From DASTYK01 sp964384585 (GTDB taxonomy: Bacteria > Gemmatimonadota > Gemmatimonadetes > Longimicrobiales > RSA9), in NCBI GenBank assembly GCA_964384585.1, contig CAYLME010000104.1:1-12554 (forward strand): a stretch of DNA of 12,554 nucleotides, written 5' to 3'. A program made the position numbers and the translations under genes. This document shows, piece after piece, positions 6,253 to 12,554 of the stretch (within the stretch, counting starts at the first letter, position 1; the number at the start of each line of letters is the position of its first letter). The notes under the pieces are model-generated. The model saw nothing but the letters and a program-made list of their open reading frames with translations, made no database searches and was not told the DNA's origin.

Positions 6253-8241
6253 ATGGAACGCACCGGACGACTCCAGACGCCACGCGGCGCGCGCATCCAC
6301 CGCAGTCGTGTGGTGCGCATGGTCGTCATTGTGCTGGTCGCTGTGCTTGGCACGGCGCTGTTCCGGCTGCAGGTCCTGCGCGGCGACGAGTTCGCGGTCG
6401 TCGCGCAGAACAACCGGCTGCGGCCCGTGCCGGTACCCGCTCCCCGCGGCACCATCTACGACCGCCACGGCCAGGTCGTCGCCGGCAGTATCCCCGGCTA
6501 CCAGATCATGCTCATGCCTGCGCCCATGGATTCCATGAATGCGCAGATCGAGCGGCTGACCCCGATCCTCGGCCTCACCGAAGCGAACATCGAGCGCGCA
6601 CGGCGGAAATGGTCGCGGCAGCGACACCTGCCAATGATCGTGCTCGACGATGCCGATCCGCGCGCCGTCGCGCGCCTCGAGGAGCGCCGCCACCAGTTCC
6701 CCGGCGTCCTCGTCTATGAGTACGCGAAGCGCTATTACCCGGACGGCGACAACATCGCGCACTTCATCGGCTACGTCTCCGAGATCAGCGAGAGCGAGCT
6801 CCAGAACCAGTTCCCGGATTACCAGCAGGGCCGCTGGATCGGCAAGAACGGGCTGGAGAAGCAATACGAACGGCTGATCGGCGGTACGCCGGGCATGCGC
6901 TACCTCGAGATCGATGCGCGCGGCAGGATCAAGCGCTGGCTGCCCGAGGAGATGGGCGTGCCGCCCATCCCGGGCAAGGACCTGCACCTCTACCTCGATC
7001 TCGACCTGCAGAACTTCATCGCGGAGATCTTCCCGAAGGAGTTCACCGGCTCGATCGTCGCGCTCGACCCGCAGACCGGTGGCATCCTGGCCTACTACAG
7101 TCATCCGACGTTCGATCCGAACCGGTTCATCGGCGGCATCCCCGCCGCCTACTGGCAGCAGCTGAACGACGATCCGAAGAAACCACTGCTCGATCGCGTG
7201 GCAGGTTCGGCACAGCCCGCGGCATCGACCTGGAAACTCGCGGTTGCCGGCATGGCCCTCGACCTGGGGATCATCCAGCCCGACGAGTACATGCCACAGG
7301 CGTGCACCGGCGGCATATTCTATGGCCGTTATGCGCGTTGCTGGAGGCCGGGAGGACATGGACGGCAGAACCTGATCGAGGGGATCAAGAACTCCTGCAA
7401 CGTCTACTTCTACCAACTCGGCATCAAGATCGGGCTGGAGCGGTTCCTCGAGACGGGCACCCGTCTCGGCTTCAGCGAGAAGACCGGCATCGACCTGCCG
7501 ACCGAGATCTCGAACAGCTTCCCGAACGACCTCGCGTGGTACGAGAACCGCTTCGGGTACAGGCCATACGACAACGAAGTGCTGTCACTCTCGATCGGGC
7601 AGGGTCCGATCACGATGACCGTGCTCAAGCTCGCGCACATCTACGCGGCACTGACCGCACCCGGCGGCAAGGTGCCTGCGCCGCGGCTCGCAATGGAGTC
7701 CGGAGCGCCACGCGACACCTTCACGTTCAAGCTCGACGCGGTGGACCAGTGGTACCTCGAAGCCGGGATGCGCCGCGTGGTCGGCCCCGGCGGCACCGCC
7801 GGCCTCAGCCGGTTGCAGGAGTGGGAGTTCCTCGGCAAGACTGGCACCGCGCAGAACCCCCACGGCGAAGCTCACGGCTGGTTCGTCGGCACCGGCGCAC
7901 GCGAAGTCGGCGCACCACCCGAGATCGCCGTCACGATGTTCCTCGAATTCGCTGAATCCGGCGGCATGGCGTCCGGCTACGTGGGCGAAGCGATCAACTT
8001 CTACCTGGATCGCAAGTACCGCCGACCGTTCGAGCGGTGGGCAACACCGCGCCTTCGGCTTCTGCACGGGCTGCCGATCAACTGGAACTGGTCATTGCCA
8101 GTCGTCGACCCGCCACGCCCCTCCGCACAGGCGGCCGCCGCCGGCAACCAGAATACGGGTGGCGGTAACACGAGAGCGGCGGCCAGCACACAGAGCAACG
8201 AGCCCGACGGAGCCTCTTCGACGCGAACCGGCGGGACATAG
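6253..8241 (+). CDS. mrdA: Penicillin-binding protein 2 (peptidoglycan DD-transpeptidase)
   Basis: Class B PBP that cross-links peptidoglycan during cell elongation with RodA and the Mre complex; anchored in the inner membrane with its catalytic domain in the periplasm. Residues 22-41 form the single N-terminal membrane segment. The dimerisation domain (APRGTIYDRHG at 63-73, then about 80-235) precedes the transpeptidase domain. Catalytic motifs are SxxK Ser325-Lys328 (STWK), SxN Ser381-Asn383 (SCN) and KTG at 529-531. The segment ACTGGIFYGRYARCW (350-364) is typical of PBP2 rather than PBP3. The SxxK context is QPAAS rather than the commoner PPGS. The last 45 residues are a low-complexity Gly/Asn/Ala/Thr tail. 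The 662-aa length is normal. AAGG 7 nt before ATG 6253 supports the start. The usual mreC, mreD and rodA neighbours are absent from the window. Confidence 0.95.
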   Translation: MERTGRLQTPRGARIHRSRVVRMVVIVLVAVLGTALFRLQVLRGDEFAVVAQNNRLRPVPVPAPRGTIYDRHGQVVAGSIPGYQIMLMPAPMDSMNAQIERLTPILGLTEANIERARRKWSRQRHLPMIVLDDADPRAVARLEERRHQFPGVLVYEYAKRYYPDGDNIAHFIGYVSEISESELQNQFPDYQQGRWIGKNGLEKQYERLIGGTPGMRYLEIDARGRIKRWLPEEMGVPPIPGKDLHLYLDLDLQNFIAEIFPKEFTGSIVALDPQTGGILAYYSHPTFDPNRFIGGIPAAYWQQLNDDPKKPLLDRVAGSAQPAASTWKLAVAGMALDLGIIQPDEYMPQACTGGIFYGRYARCWRPGGHGRQNLIEGIKNSCNVYFYQLGIKIGLERFLETGTRLGFSEKTGIDLPTEISNSFPNDLAWYENRFGYRPYDNEVLSLSIGQGPITMTVLKLAHIYAALTAPGGKVPAPRLAMESGAPRDTFTFKLDAVDQWYLEAGMRRVVGPGGTAGLSRLQEWEFLGKTGTAQNPHGEAHGWFVGTGAREVGAPPEIAVTMFLEFAESGGMASGYVGEAINFYLDRKYRRPFERWATPRLRLLHGLPINWNWSLPVVDPPRPSAQAAAAGNQNTGGGNTRAAASTQSNEPDGASSTRTGGT

Positions 8242-8252
8242 TCGGGCACTAC

Positions 8253-8302
8253 CGAACGCGCACTGCCCTGAGCCGCCCCGCCGAATAACGCTGCTGCGTT
8301 CG
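8253..8302. terminator. Possible shared terminator between convergent genes
   Basis: Inverted repeat CGAACGC (8253-8259) / GCGTTCG (8296-8302) can extend with CGGG/CCCG around a small bulge. It lies between the ends of mrdA and the convergent minus-strand gene. The loop is 36 nt and there is no T run, so support is weak. Confidence 0.25.
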
Positions 8303-8313
8303 CCCGTGTCGGC

Positions 8314-8595
8314 TCACGCCCTCCGATGCGGTCGCTCCCGCACCCGCGGTACCGACGCGAGCTGCGCCAGGACGCGCCGCGAGACGATACCGGCGCGCTG
8401 ATCGCTCGGCTCATATTCCTCGAGATACAGATCGAGCAACTCCGCGATCGAGAGTTCGTCGCCCAGGGCGCGGTGCATGTCGAGTACGTTCTCGACGTGC
8501 GTCTCGAGTAGCTCCTCTTCGGCATGAGCCATCGCGATCGTCAGTTTGCGCTGCGCTGCCTCGCCGAGTCGCCTGCGCTTGAGCCACTTGAACAC
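8314..8595 (-). CDS. Small protein of unknown function, 93 aa, GTG start
   Basis: I do not recognise a family. The start is GTG at 8595 because GGGAGGT (8599-8605 on this strand) sits just upstream; a GTG at 8607 would overlap that site. The product begins MFKWLKRRRLGEAAQ, with one aromatic/basic patch that could sit on a membrane surface, followed by helices rich in Glu and Leu (AEEELLETHVENVLDMHRAL at 25-44, IAELLDLYLEEYEP at 50-63) and a basic tail. There is no signal peptide, Cys pair or transmembrane segment. It is convergent with mrdA and downstream of the transposase-like gene, with a predicted promoter of its own at 8646-8674. Compact helical shape and charge suggest a protein-binding role, but this is a guess. 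Confidence 0.7.
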   Translation of the reverse strand: MFKWLKRRRLGEAAQRKLTIAMAHAEEELLETHVENVLDMHRALGDELSIAELLDLYLEEYEPSDQRAGIVSRRVLAQLASVPRVRERPHRRA

Positions 8596-8598
8596 CGC

Positions 8599-8605
8599 AC
8601 CTCCC
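8599..8605 (-). promoter_or_regulatory. Ribosome binding site deciding a GTG start
   Basis: GGGAGGT on the minus strand lies 3 nt before the GTG at 8595 (core GGAGG, 4 nt spacing). It excludes the earlier in-frame GTG at 8607, which overlaps it. Confidence 0.6.
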
Positions 8606-8645
8606 ACGCAACTGGTTCGTCACGAGCCTGGCCCGCCCATCCGCA

Positions 8646-8674
8646 ATGATAGCGCCGTTCTGTCACGATGTGAC
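8646..8674 (-). promoter_or_regulatory. Predicted promoter with embedded palindrome, for the 93-aa gene
   Basis: On the minus strand the -35 is GTCACA (8669-8674, 4 of 6) and the -10 is TATCAT (8646-8651, 5 of 6), spaced 17 nt. A perfect palindrome GTCAC-GAT-GTGAC (8662-8674) overlaps the -35 and spacer, which is where a repressor or activator could bind. The leader would be about 44 nt. Confidence 0.4.
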
Positions 8675-8748
8675 GGGCGGGGAGGCGCTCGCTCGAAGCG
8701 CCACCTGGAATAGCGCAGTCCTGTCACGACGTGGCCTGCGTGGAGCAG
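8649..8748. repeat. Imperfect direct repeat, two 39-bp units 61 bp apart
   Basis: Units 8649-8687 and 8710-8748 match at 30 of 39 positions. The shared core is ATAGCGC-N-GT-N-CTGTCACGA-N-GTG. Each contains an inverted repeat: GTCACGATGTGAC (8662-8674, perfect) and GTCACGACGTGGC (8723-8735, one mismatch). They lie between the two minus-strand genes and may be tandem operators or remnants of a mobile element end. Confidence 0.65.
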
Positions 8749-8806
8749 ATGCCTCGTAACGCGGCCCTGGTTGCAACGCTCACGGCGCGGCCGGTGGGGA
8801 GGTGTA

Positions 8807-9748
8807 TTACCAAAACGGTTCCCTATCCGCGACTGTTCGTGGAGACTGTTGGGAAGCGACCGGCTCGTCCGGCGGCCGAACCGGCCAATCGAAGAGCTGA
8901 TCGAGTCGATAATCGGTACGCCGCCTGGCGTCGAGCATCCCGGACCACTGGATGTAGTTGTGCAGATAGCGCGTGCTGACGCCGCGGAACCGGTCCAGCC
9001 ATCGGACGAACCGAATGAGCAGGAGGTCCACGTTGTCCGTGTGCAACAGCATGACGCCCGGTCCTGACGGGCGACTCACGCCAGCCGATCGGACATGCAG
9101 GCCTGCGATCCGCGCACCGAGTGTAACGGGGCTGGCACGCCCTGCGCGGCGCGAAATGATCACCGCATCCGGCTCGACGTAGTTCTCCAGGATGACCTGC
9201 CACCAGCCCATGCGCGGCGGCGCCTCACCGATATAGCTGAGCGCAGATCGCCCCCTGCGATCACGCAACCCGACAATCCAGCTGCGCACATCCTCGTGCC
9301 GCGCGATCGAGCGCCGGCGATTGCTCATCCAGGTCCGCGTGTCCGTGCAGATGACCCGCGTCGTGCCTGCTTCGACGAAGCCGCACAGCCGCACGATCTC
9401 CTCATTGCATGCGCCGTCCAGGAGGCGATGACGCCACCGGAACGACGTCGTCAGATGTACGCCGACACTGCGCGCGGACGCGCGCAGCGACGCACTGCCA
9501 CGCATGCAGTCACGGTAGGCCGGCAGCGAGCCGAGACACTTGGACCAAGCCACCGGTGTGCCCGTCAGGTCGCTGAACGTTCGTCGACACGCGCTGCACC
9601 GATACCGTTGTCGCCCCGCGAAGCGGCCCCATCGACACACACTCACAGACTGGCAGCGTGGACACTTCAGTTCGGTGCCGAAACGCGCGTCGCGGATGGC
9701 TCTGATCAGCGTGGCGACGTCGTTGCCGCACGCGCGGTCTCTCGTCAT
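8807..9748 (-). CDS. IS1595-like transposase-derived protein with apparently lost active site, 313 aa
   Basis: Related to IS1595/ISXO2-type DDE transposases. An N-terminal zinc ribbon (Cys29, Cys32, Cys51, Cys54, then RRTFSDLTGTP) precedes a helix-turn-helix region (about 86-108, SARSVGVHLTTSFRWRHRLL) and a transposase core with a recognisable C-terminal block (RFRGVSTRYLHNYIQW at 253-268). From my memory of active relatives, the first acidic residue lies in a VEADE-type segment, here VEAGT (125-129), and the second in an SDG-type segment, here SRR (199-201); both look substituted. The third-residue block (HTDNVDLLLIRFVRW) is also altered. The frame nevertheless stays open. ATG 9748 gives the usual short lead before the ribbon, but has no clear ribosome binding site. 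It is either a domesticated DNA-binding protein or a decaying insertion sequence; no clean terminal inverted repeats were found. Confidence 0.75.
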   Translation of the reverse strand: MTRDRACGNDVATLIRAIRDARFGTELKCPRCQSVSVCRWGRFAGRQRYRCSACRRTFSDLTGTPVAWSKCLGSLPAYRDCMRGSASLRASARSVGVHLTTSFRWRHRLLDGACNEEIVRLCGFVEAGTTRVICTDTRTWMSNRRRSIARHEDVRSWIVGLRDRRGRSALSYIGEAPPRMGWWQVILENYVEPDAVIISRRAGRASPVTLGARIAGLHVRSAGVSRPSGPGVMLLHTDNVDLLLIRFVRWLDRFRGVSTRYLHNYIQWSGMLDARRRTDYRLDQLFDWPVRPPDEPVASQQSPRTVADREPFW

Positions 9749-10123
9749 CGCGCGACGATTTTCGCGGGCGCGGGGCGACGGAATGGCCTGCTGGGATGCC
9801 AACAGACTCCGCGAACAGATGTCGATCAGATGCACGATCGGAACAACGCATCGCCCGCAGCGATGGCGGGCATGCGAGTGAGCAGTGCCATATCGTCGCG
9901 CCTGAGTGGTGACCGGCTGTTCGTCGCACTTTGTGCAGCGAAGCTCGGCGCGGGACGACGGCCGCGTGGTCCACGCGTTGCGCCAGAGTTGCGCGCGGGT
10001 GACACGAAACGCTACATATGGGGGTGGCAGCCCTGACAGGGCCCCATTATACTGTGGTCGTTCCCAATCACCGCCAGGCCAGCCAGACCCCGACTCGCGT
10101 AATTCTGAGAAGGAGGCGCACGA
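9749..10123. other. Divergent intergenic region
   Basis: No gene with a usable start is seen in these 375 bases. The minus-strand frame of the transposase stays open through it and includes a second CxxC...CxxC pattern (about 9848-9937), but there is no ATG, GTG or TTG upstream of that pattern within reach. Near the right end are a predicted promoter (10024-10053), a perfect palindrome (10030-10042) and the ribosome binding site AAGGAGG about 7 nt before the TPR gene. Confidence 0.5.
10024..10053 (+). promoter_or_regulatory. Predicted promoter of the TPR operon with palindrome in the spacer
   Basis: The -35 is GTGGCA (10024-10029, 4 of 6) and the -10 is TATACT (10048-10053), with an 18-nt spacer. 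The spacer carries a perfect palindrome GCCCT-GAC-AGGGC (10030-10042). Initiation near 10060 would leave a leader of about 64 nt. The palindrome between the -35 and -10 is a classic place for a repressor, but no cognate regulator is encoded nearby. Confidence 0.5.
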
Positions 10124-11206
10124 ATGGCCAACCCGTTCCTCAGCTCCGAGGAGTACGACGAACTCGCCCATCGTCATTACGACCAGGGCGACTACGACTC
10201 TGCACTGGACACGCTGAAGGAGGGGCTGACGCTCTACCCGCACTCCGTGGATCTGTACGTCGGTATTGGCTATACGCGACTGGCTCGAGAGGAGTACGGC
10301 TGGGCGCGTCAGGTATTCGAGCGGGCGCTGGTGCTCGATCCGGAGCATGAGGACGCGCTCGTAGGGATGGGTGAGGTGATGCTGCGGTTCGGGCAGTCGG
10401 CGAGTGCGCTGGAGCTGTTCCGACGTGCGCGGGACACGGGTTGCGCCGATGATCTCGAGATGCTGATGACGATGGGCCGTGCGCTATACCGCCAGCAGGT
10501 CTACGAGGAGGCGCGTGATGTGTTCGGGGAGGCGGCGACGCTGTACCCGGACAGCGCGGACGCAGCGGCGGCGCTCGGCTTCGTGCTGCACAGGCTGGGT
10601 GACGAGACGGCGGGGCGACGGCAGTTGCGTCGCGCGTTGCATCTGGATGGCGCCCACTACGAGGCGCGGGTGTACCTGGGGCATCTTCTGTATGACCGGG
10701 GTGACTGGTCGGGTGCGTTGCGGGAGCTGGAGCAGGTGCCGTCATCGGAGCACTGGGATCCGCTGGCGCTGTGCCGTGTCATCGAGCTGAAGAGGGCGCT
10801 GTTCGGGGACACCCTGCCTGATGACGCGACGCGCGAATGGGAGGCGCGGCTCGAGGAGTTGGAGCGGGAGGAAGACGCGATCGATCGATTGCTCGCTGAG
10901 ATCGAGGCGGGCATCGACGAAGGTGCTGCGCTGCCGTCACTGAGTGATGAACCGGTGCTGGTCGCGGCGGACACGGCGGTGCACCGGCTGCAGCTTCCGG
11001 AAGGGGAGGTATGCGCCGGGACGTGGCCTGACATCGTCCGGCAGCTGAGGGACGCACGGGGGCATGCGGACGAGACGGTCGCACAGTTCATGCGTCGGCG
11101 GGCGGAAGAGGCGCATGCGCGGATCGGGATGAGGCTCCCGGTCGAAGATCCGAAGGAGTTTCTGTTGGGCGGCGCACGCGCGGGGTTCTGGCAGATCGAA
11201 TACTGA
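10124..11206 (+). CDS. TPR-repeat protein, 360 aa
   Basis: Soluble tetratricopeptide-repeat protein, a likely protein-protein scaffold. Residues 10-210 hold about six helix-pair repeats: AHRHYDQGDYDSALDTLKEG, GIGYTRLAREEYGWARQVFE, GMGEVMLRFGQSASALELFR, GRALYRQQVYEEARDVFGEA, GFVLHRLGDETAGRRQLRRA and GHLLYDRGDWSGALRELEQ. Residues 237-265 are a charged, probably coiled-coil helix. Residues 283-360 form a separate small domain (TWPDIVRQLRDARG, VAQFMRRRAEEAHARIG, DPKEFLLGGARAGFWQIEY) that I cannot name. There is no signal peptide or membrane segment. AAGGAGG 7 nt before the ATG is a strong ribosome binding site. The stop overlaps the start of the next gene (TGATG), so the two are translationally coupled and probably work together. 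Confidence 0.85.
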   Translation: MANPFLSSEEYDELAHRHYDQGDYDSALDTLKEGLTLYPHSVDLYVGIGYTRLAREEYGWARQVFERALVLDPEHEDALVGMGEVMLRFGQSASALELFRRARDTGCADDLEMLMTMGRALYRQQVYEEARDVFGEAATLYPDSADAAAALGFVLHRLGDETAGRRQLRRALHLDGAHYEARVYLGHLLYDRGDWSGALRELEQVPSSEHWDPLALCRVIELKRALFGDTLPDDATREWEARLEELEREEDAIDRLLAEIEAGIDEGAALPSLSDEPVLVAADTAVHRLQLPEGEVCAGTWPDIVRQLRDARGHADETVAQFMRRRAEEAHARIGMRLPVEDPKEFLLGGARAGFWQIEY

Positions 11207-12210
11207 TGATCGACGCCGTGCGCGTGCTGCAGCCGCTGGATGCTGCGGGCGCGGCAATCAATGGGCTGGACGAGTATCGCGTACCCGCGGAGCTGGCGGA
11301 CGCGATCGAAGAGACGCAGCGCGCGGTGGACCGTGCGCTGCGTCTGTTGTTGCGAGCGGACGCGCGCGCGCCGGACGAGCTGCGGCTGACGGCCCTCGCG
11401 CCTGAAACGCCGCTTGAACGAGTGATCTCGGGGCTCCGGCAGCGCGGCCTCATCACAATGGAACTGGCCGGCCGGGTTCACGAGCTCGGCCAGGCGACGG
11501 AGCGCGCTCGCTCGGGCGGTGTTCGAGCGAGTGATGCGGATATCGCGCGCGAGACCGTGCGAATGCTGCGCTACGAGGTGGGAGCTGCGTCCGAGCCAGT
11601 GGCGACGATTGCCCACGAGGCGGTGGCCGCGCTGCCGGTCGCAGGGGAAGCACATGATGTTCCGCCGCCCGATGCGACTGGGCGCGCTGTGCCCAACCGC
11701 TGGCTGGTCGTTGCGGGAGGCGTGTTGCTCGCTGGCGTCGCGATCGTTGCTGCGCTGCTCCTGACGCGCGACGATCCCATGGAAGAGGGTGTGCGCGCGT
11801 TCGAGGCGGGTCGGTTCGGCGTCGCGGAAGAACAGCTCGAGCAAGCGGTCGCTGCCGACTCGTCCAATGTGACTGCGTTGCTCTATCTGGGCCGTATCCG
11901 ACGGACGCAGGGACGCCTCGAACAGGCCGGTGCGACACTCGCCGCCGCGGCGCGGAGGGCGCCAGATGACGCAGGTGTGCAGCGCGAGCTCGGCTACCTG
12001 TTCCTCGACGCGCACCGGCCGGAGTCCGCGGTTGCGCGTTTCCGACGCGCGCAGGAGCTCGATCCGGAGTCGGTAGCGAGCTGGGTCGGCCTGGTCCGCG
12101 CACTTCGCGCGGCTGACGATCCGAGCGCGGAGGACGTTCTCGCGCGCGCACCGGCAGAGGCGCGCGCCCTGCTCGCGCGCGCGCCGAGGACGACGCCACC
12201 GGAGCCGTAG
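11206..12210 (+). CDS. Membrane-anchored protein with helical N-terminal domain and C-terminal TPRs, 334 aa
   Basis: Three parts are visible. Residues 1-125 are all-helical (AIEETQRAVDRALRLLLR, LERVISGLRQRGLITMELAGRVHEL, ASDADIARETVRMLRYEV) and resemble DUF4145/HEPN-like domains by pattern; the HEPN RxxxxH motif is not seen, so a nuclease role is unlikely. Residues 165-187 are one membrane helix (WLVVAGGVLLAGVAIVAALLL). Residues 190-292 hold about three TPRs (GVRAFEAGRFGVAEEQLEQA, LGRIRRTQGRLEQAGATLAA, LGYLFLDAHRPESAVARFRR). Arg/Lys before and after the helix give no clear topology; the N-terminal domain is probably cytoplasmic and the TPRs outside. It overlaps the upstream TPR gene by one base (TGATG). 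Function unknown; assembly or envelope scaffold is a reasonable guess. Confidence 0.8.
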   Translation: MIDAVRVLQPLDAAGAAINGLDEYRVPAELADAIEETQRAVDRALRLLLRADARAPDELRLTALAPETPLERVISGLRQRGLITMELAGRVHELGQATERARSGGVRASDADIARETVRMLRYEVGAASEPVATIAHEAVAALPVAGEAHDVPPPDATGRAVPNRWLVVAGGVLLAGVAIVAALLLTRDDPMEEGVRAFEAGRFGVAEEQLEQAVAADSSNVTALLYLGRIRRTQGRLEQAGATLAAAARRAPDDAGVQRELGYLFLDAHRPESAVARFRRAQELDPESVASWVGLVRALRAADDPSAEDVLARAPAEARALLARAPRTTPPEP

Positions 12211-12241
12211 CAGCACGCCGTTTTCCCTCGACAGCGAACAC

Positions 12242-12554
12242 ATGGACGCCTACGTCGAACGGCTTCACGCCGCACTGACCGACGCACTCCGGCGCAGCCG
12301 CCCGCGTCCGTTCGCCGAATCCGTCACGGTCGCCGAAATCTATCAGGACCTGGTCCCGTATCGTGTCGTACGCTCGATGATCGGCTTCGAGATGAACGCC
12401 GACTACGAGCACGCGCTGCTGCAGCTGCTTTCGGGAATCGACGGCCTTGCCCAACTCGAACCGGAATCCGCTGCCATCGAACTGCGCGAGGAACTGGGCA
12501 CACCGAACCCGAACGTGGGGCTTTACCGGAAGTTTGCCACGTGCAGTGTGTATG
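12242..12554 (+). CDS. Protein of unknown function, N-terminal part only
   Basis: ATG 12242 opens a frame that runs to the right edge (104 codons). I do not recognise the family. Visible segments are MDAYVERLHAALTDALRRS, then FAESVTVAEIYQDLVPYRVVRSMIGFEMNADYEHALLQLLSG (shown as two motifs: AEIYQDLVPYRVVRSMIGF and MNADYEHALLQLLSG), then LREELGTPNPNVGLYRKFA. The pattern is mostly helical and soluble, with no signal peptide. Codon use fits the neighbouring genes. No Shine-Dalgarno site is visible, and the gap to the upstream gene is 31 bp, so it could be the third gene of the TPR operon. Confidence 0.65.
   Translation, partial: MDAYVERLHAALTDALRRSRPRPFAESVTVAEIYQDLVPYRVVRSMIGFEMNADYEHALLQLLSGIDGLAQLEPESAAIELREELGTPNPNVGLYRKFATCSVY

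Noticed and set aside
4511..6283. A 590-codon minus-strand open frame full of Phe and Ala
   Set aside because: It is the reverse reading of the Lys/Ala repeats of the H1-like gene (AAG/GCC read as CTT/GGC and shifted frames). It has no ribosome binding site and no natural protein pattern.
9095..10036. A 313-codon plus-strand open frame
   Set aside because: It is antisense to the transposase-derived gene, whose zinc ribbon and HTH are clear on the minus strand.
10657..12243. A 528-codon minus-strand open frame
   Set aside because: It is antisense to the two TPR genes; its Ser/Arg-rich translation has no domain, while the plus strand gives clear TPRs and a membrane helix.

Overview
The window is GC-rich (by eye about two thirds G+C), densely coded, and bacterial. 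Purine-rich Shine-Dalgarno sites, high-GC third codon positions, a secreted S9 peptidase, a Lys/Ala histone-H1-like protein and the general gene style suggest a Gemmatimonadota-like or other high-GC environmental bacterium. That placement is an inference from gene style, not from a marker gene.

Layout. Positions 1-3759 (minus strand): two overlapping alpha/beta hydrolase genes, with a stop/start ATGA overlap at 3022-3025, are followed by a secreted dipeptidyl-peptidase IV that has its own promoter and runs off the left edge before its catalytic His. Positions 3922-6161 (plus strand): a 100-aa protein of unknown function starting at TTG, a 374-bp gap holding a bulged hairpin followed by a terminator, then a Lys/Ala-rich H1-like protein ending in two zinc ribbons and carrying several in-frame tandem DNA repeats. 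Positions 6253-8241 (plus): penicillin-binding protein 2 (mrdA) with SxxK, SxN and KTG motifs all present. Positions 8314-9748 (minus): a 93-aa protein of unknown function, and an IS1595-like transposase-derived protein that keeps its zinc ribbon and helix-turn-helix but appears to have lost the catalytic acidic residues. Positions 10124-12210 (plus): two overlapping genes, a soluble TPR protein and a membrane-anchored protein with a helical N-terminal domain and C-terminal TPRs. From 12242: the start of an unrecognised gene that runs off the right edge.

No classical defence, CRISPR, phage or biosynthetic system is visible. The most unusual items are the H1-like/zinc-ribbon fusion, the transposase-derived protein with an intact frame and altered active-site positions, three copies of a TGACAG-N8-TAT element placed in inverted orientation around that gene, the possible structured RNA at 4225-4404, and the two-gene TPR unit.
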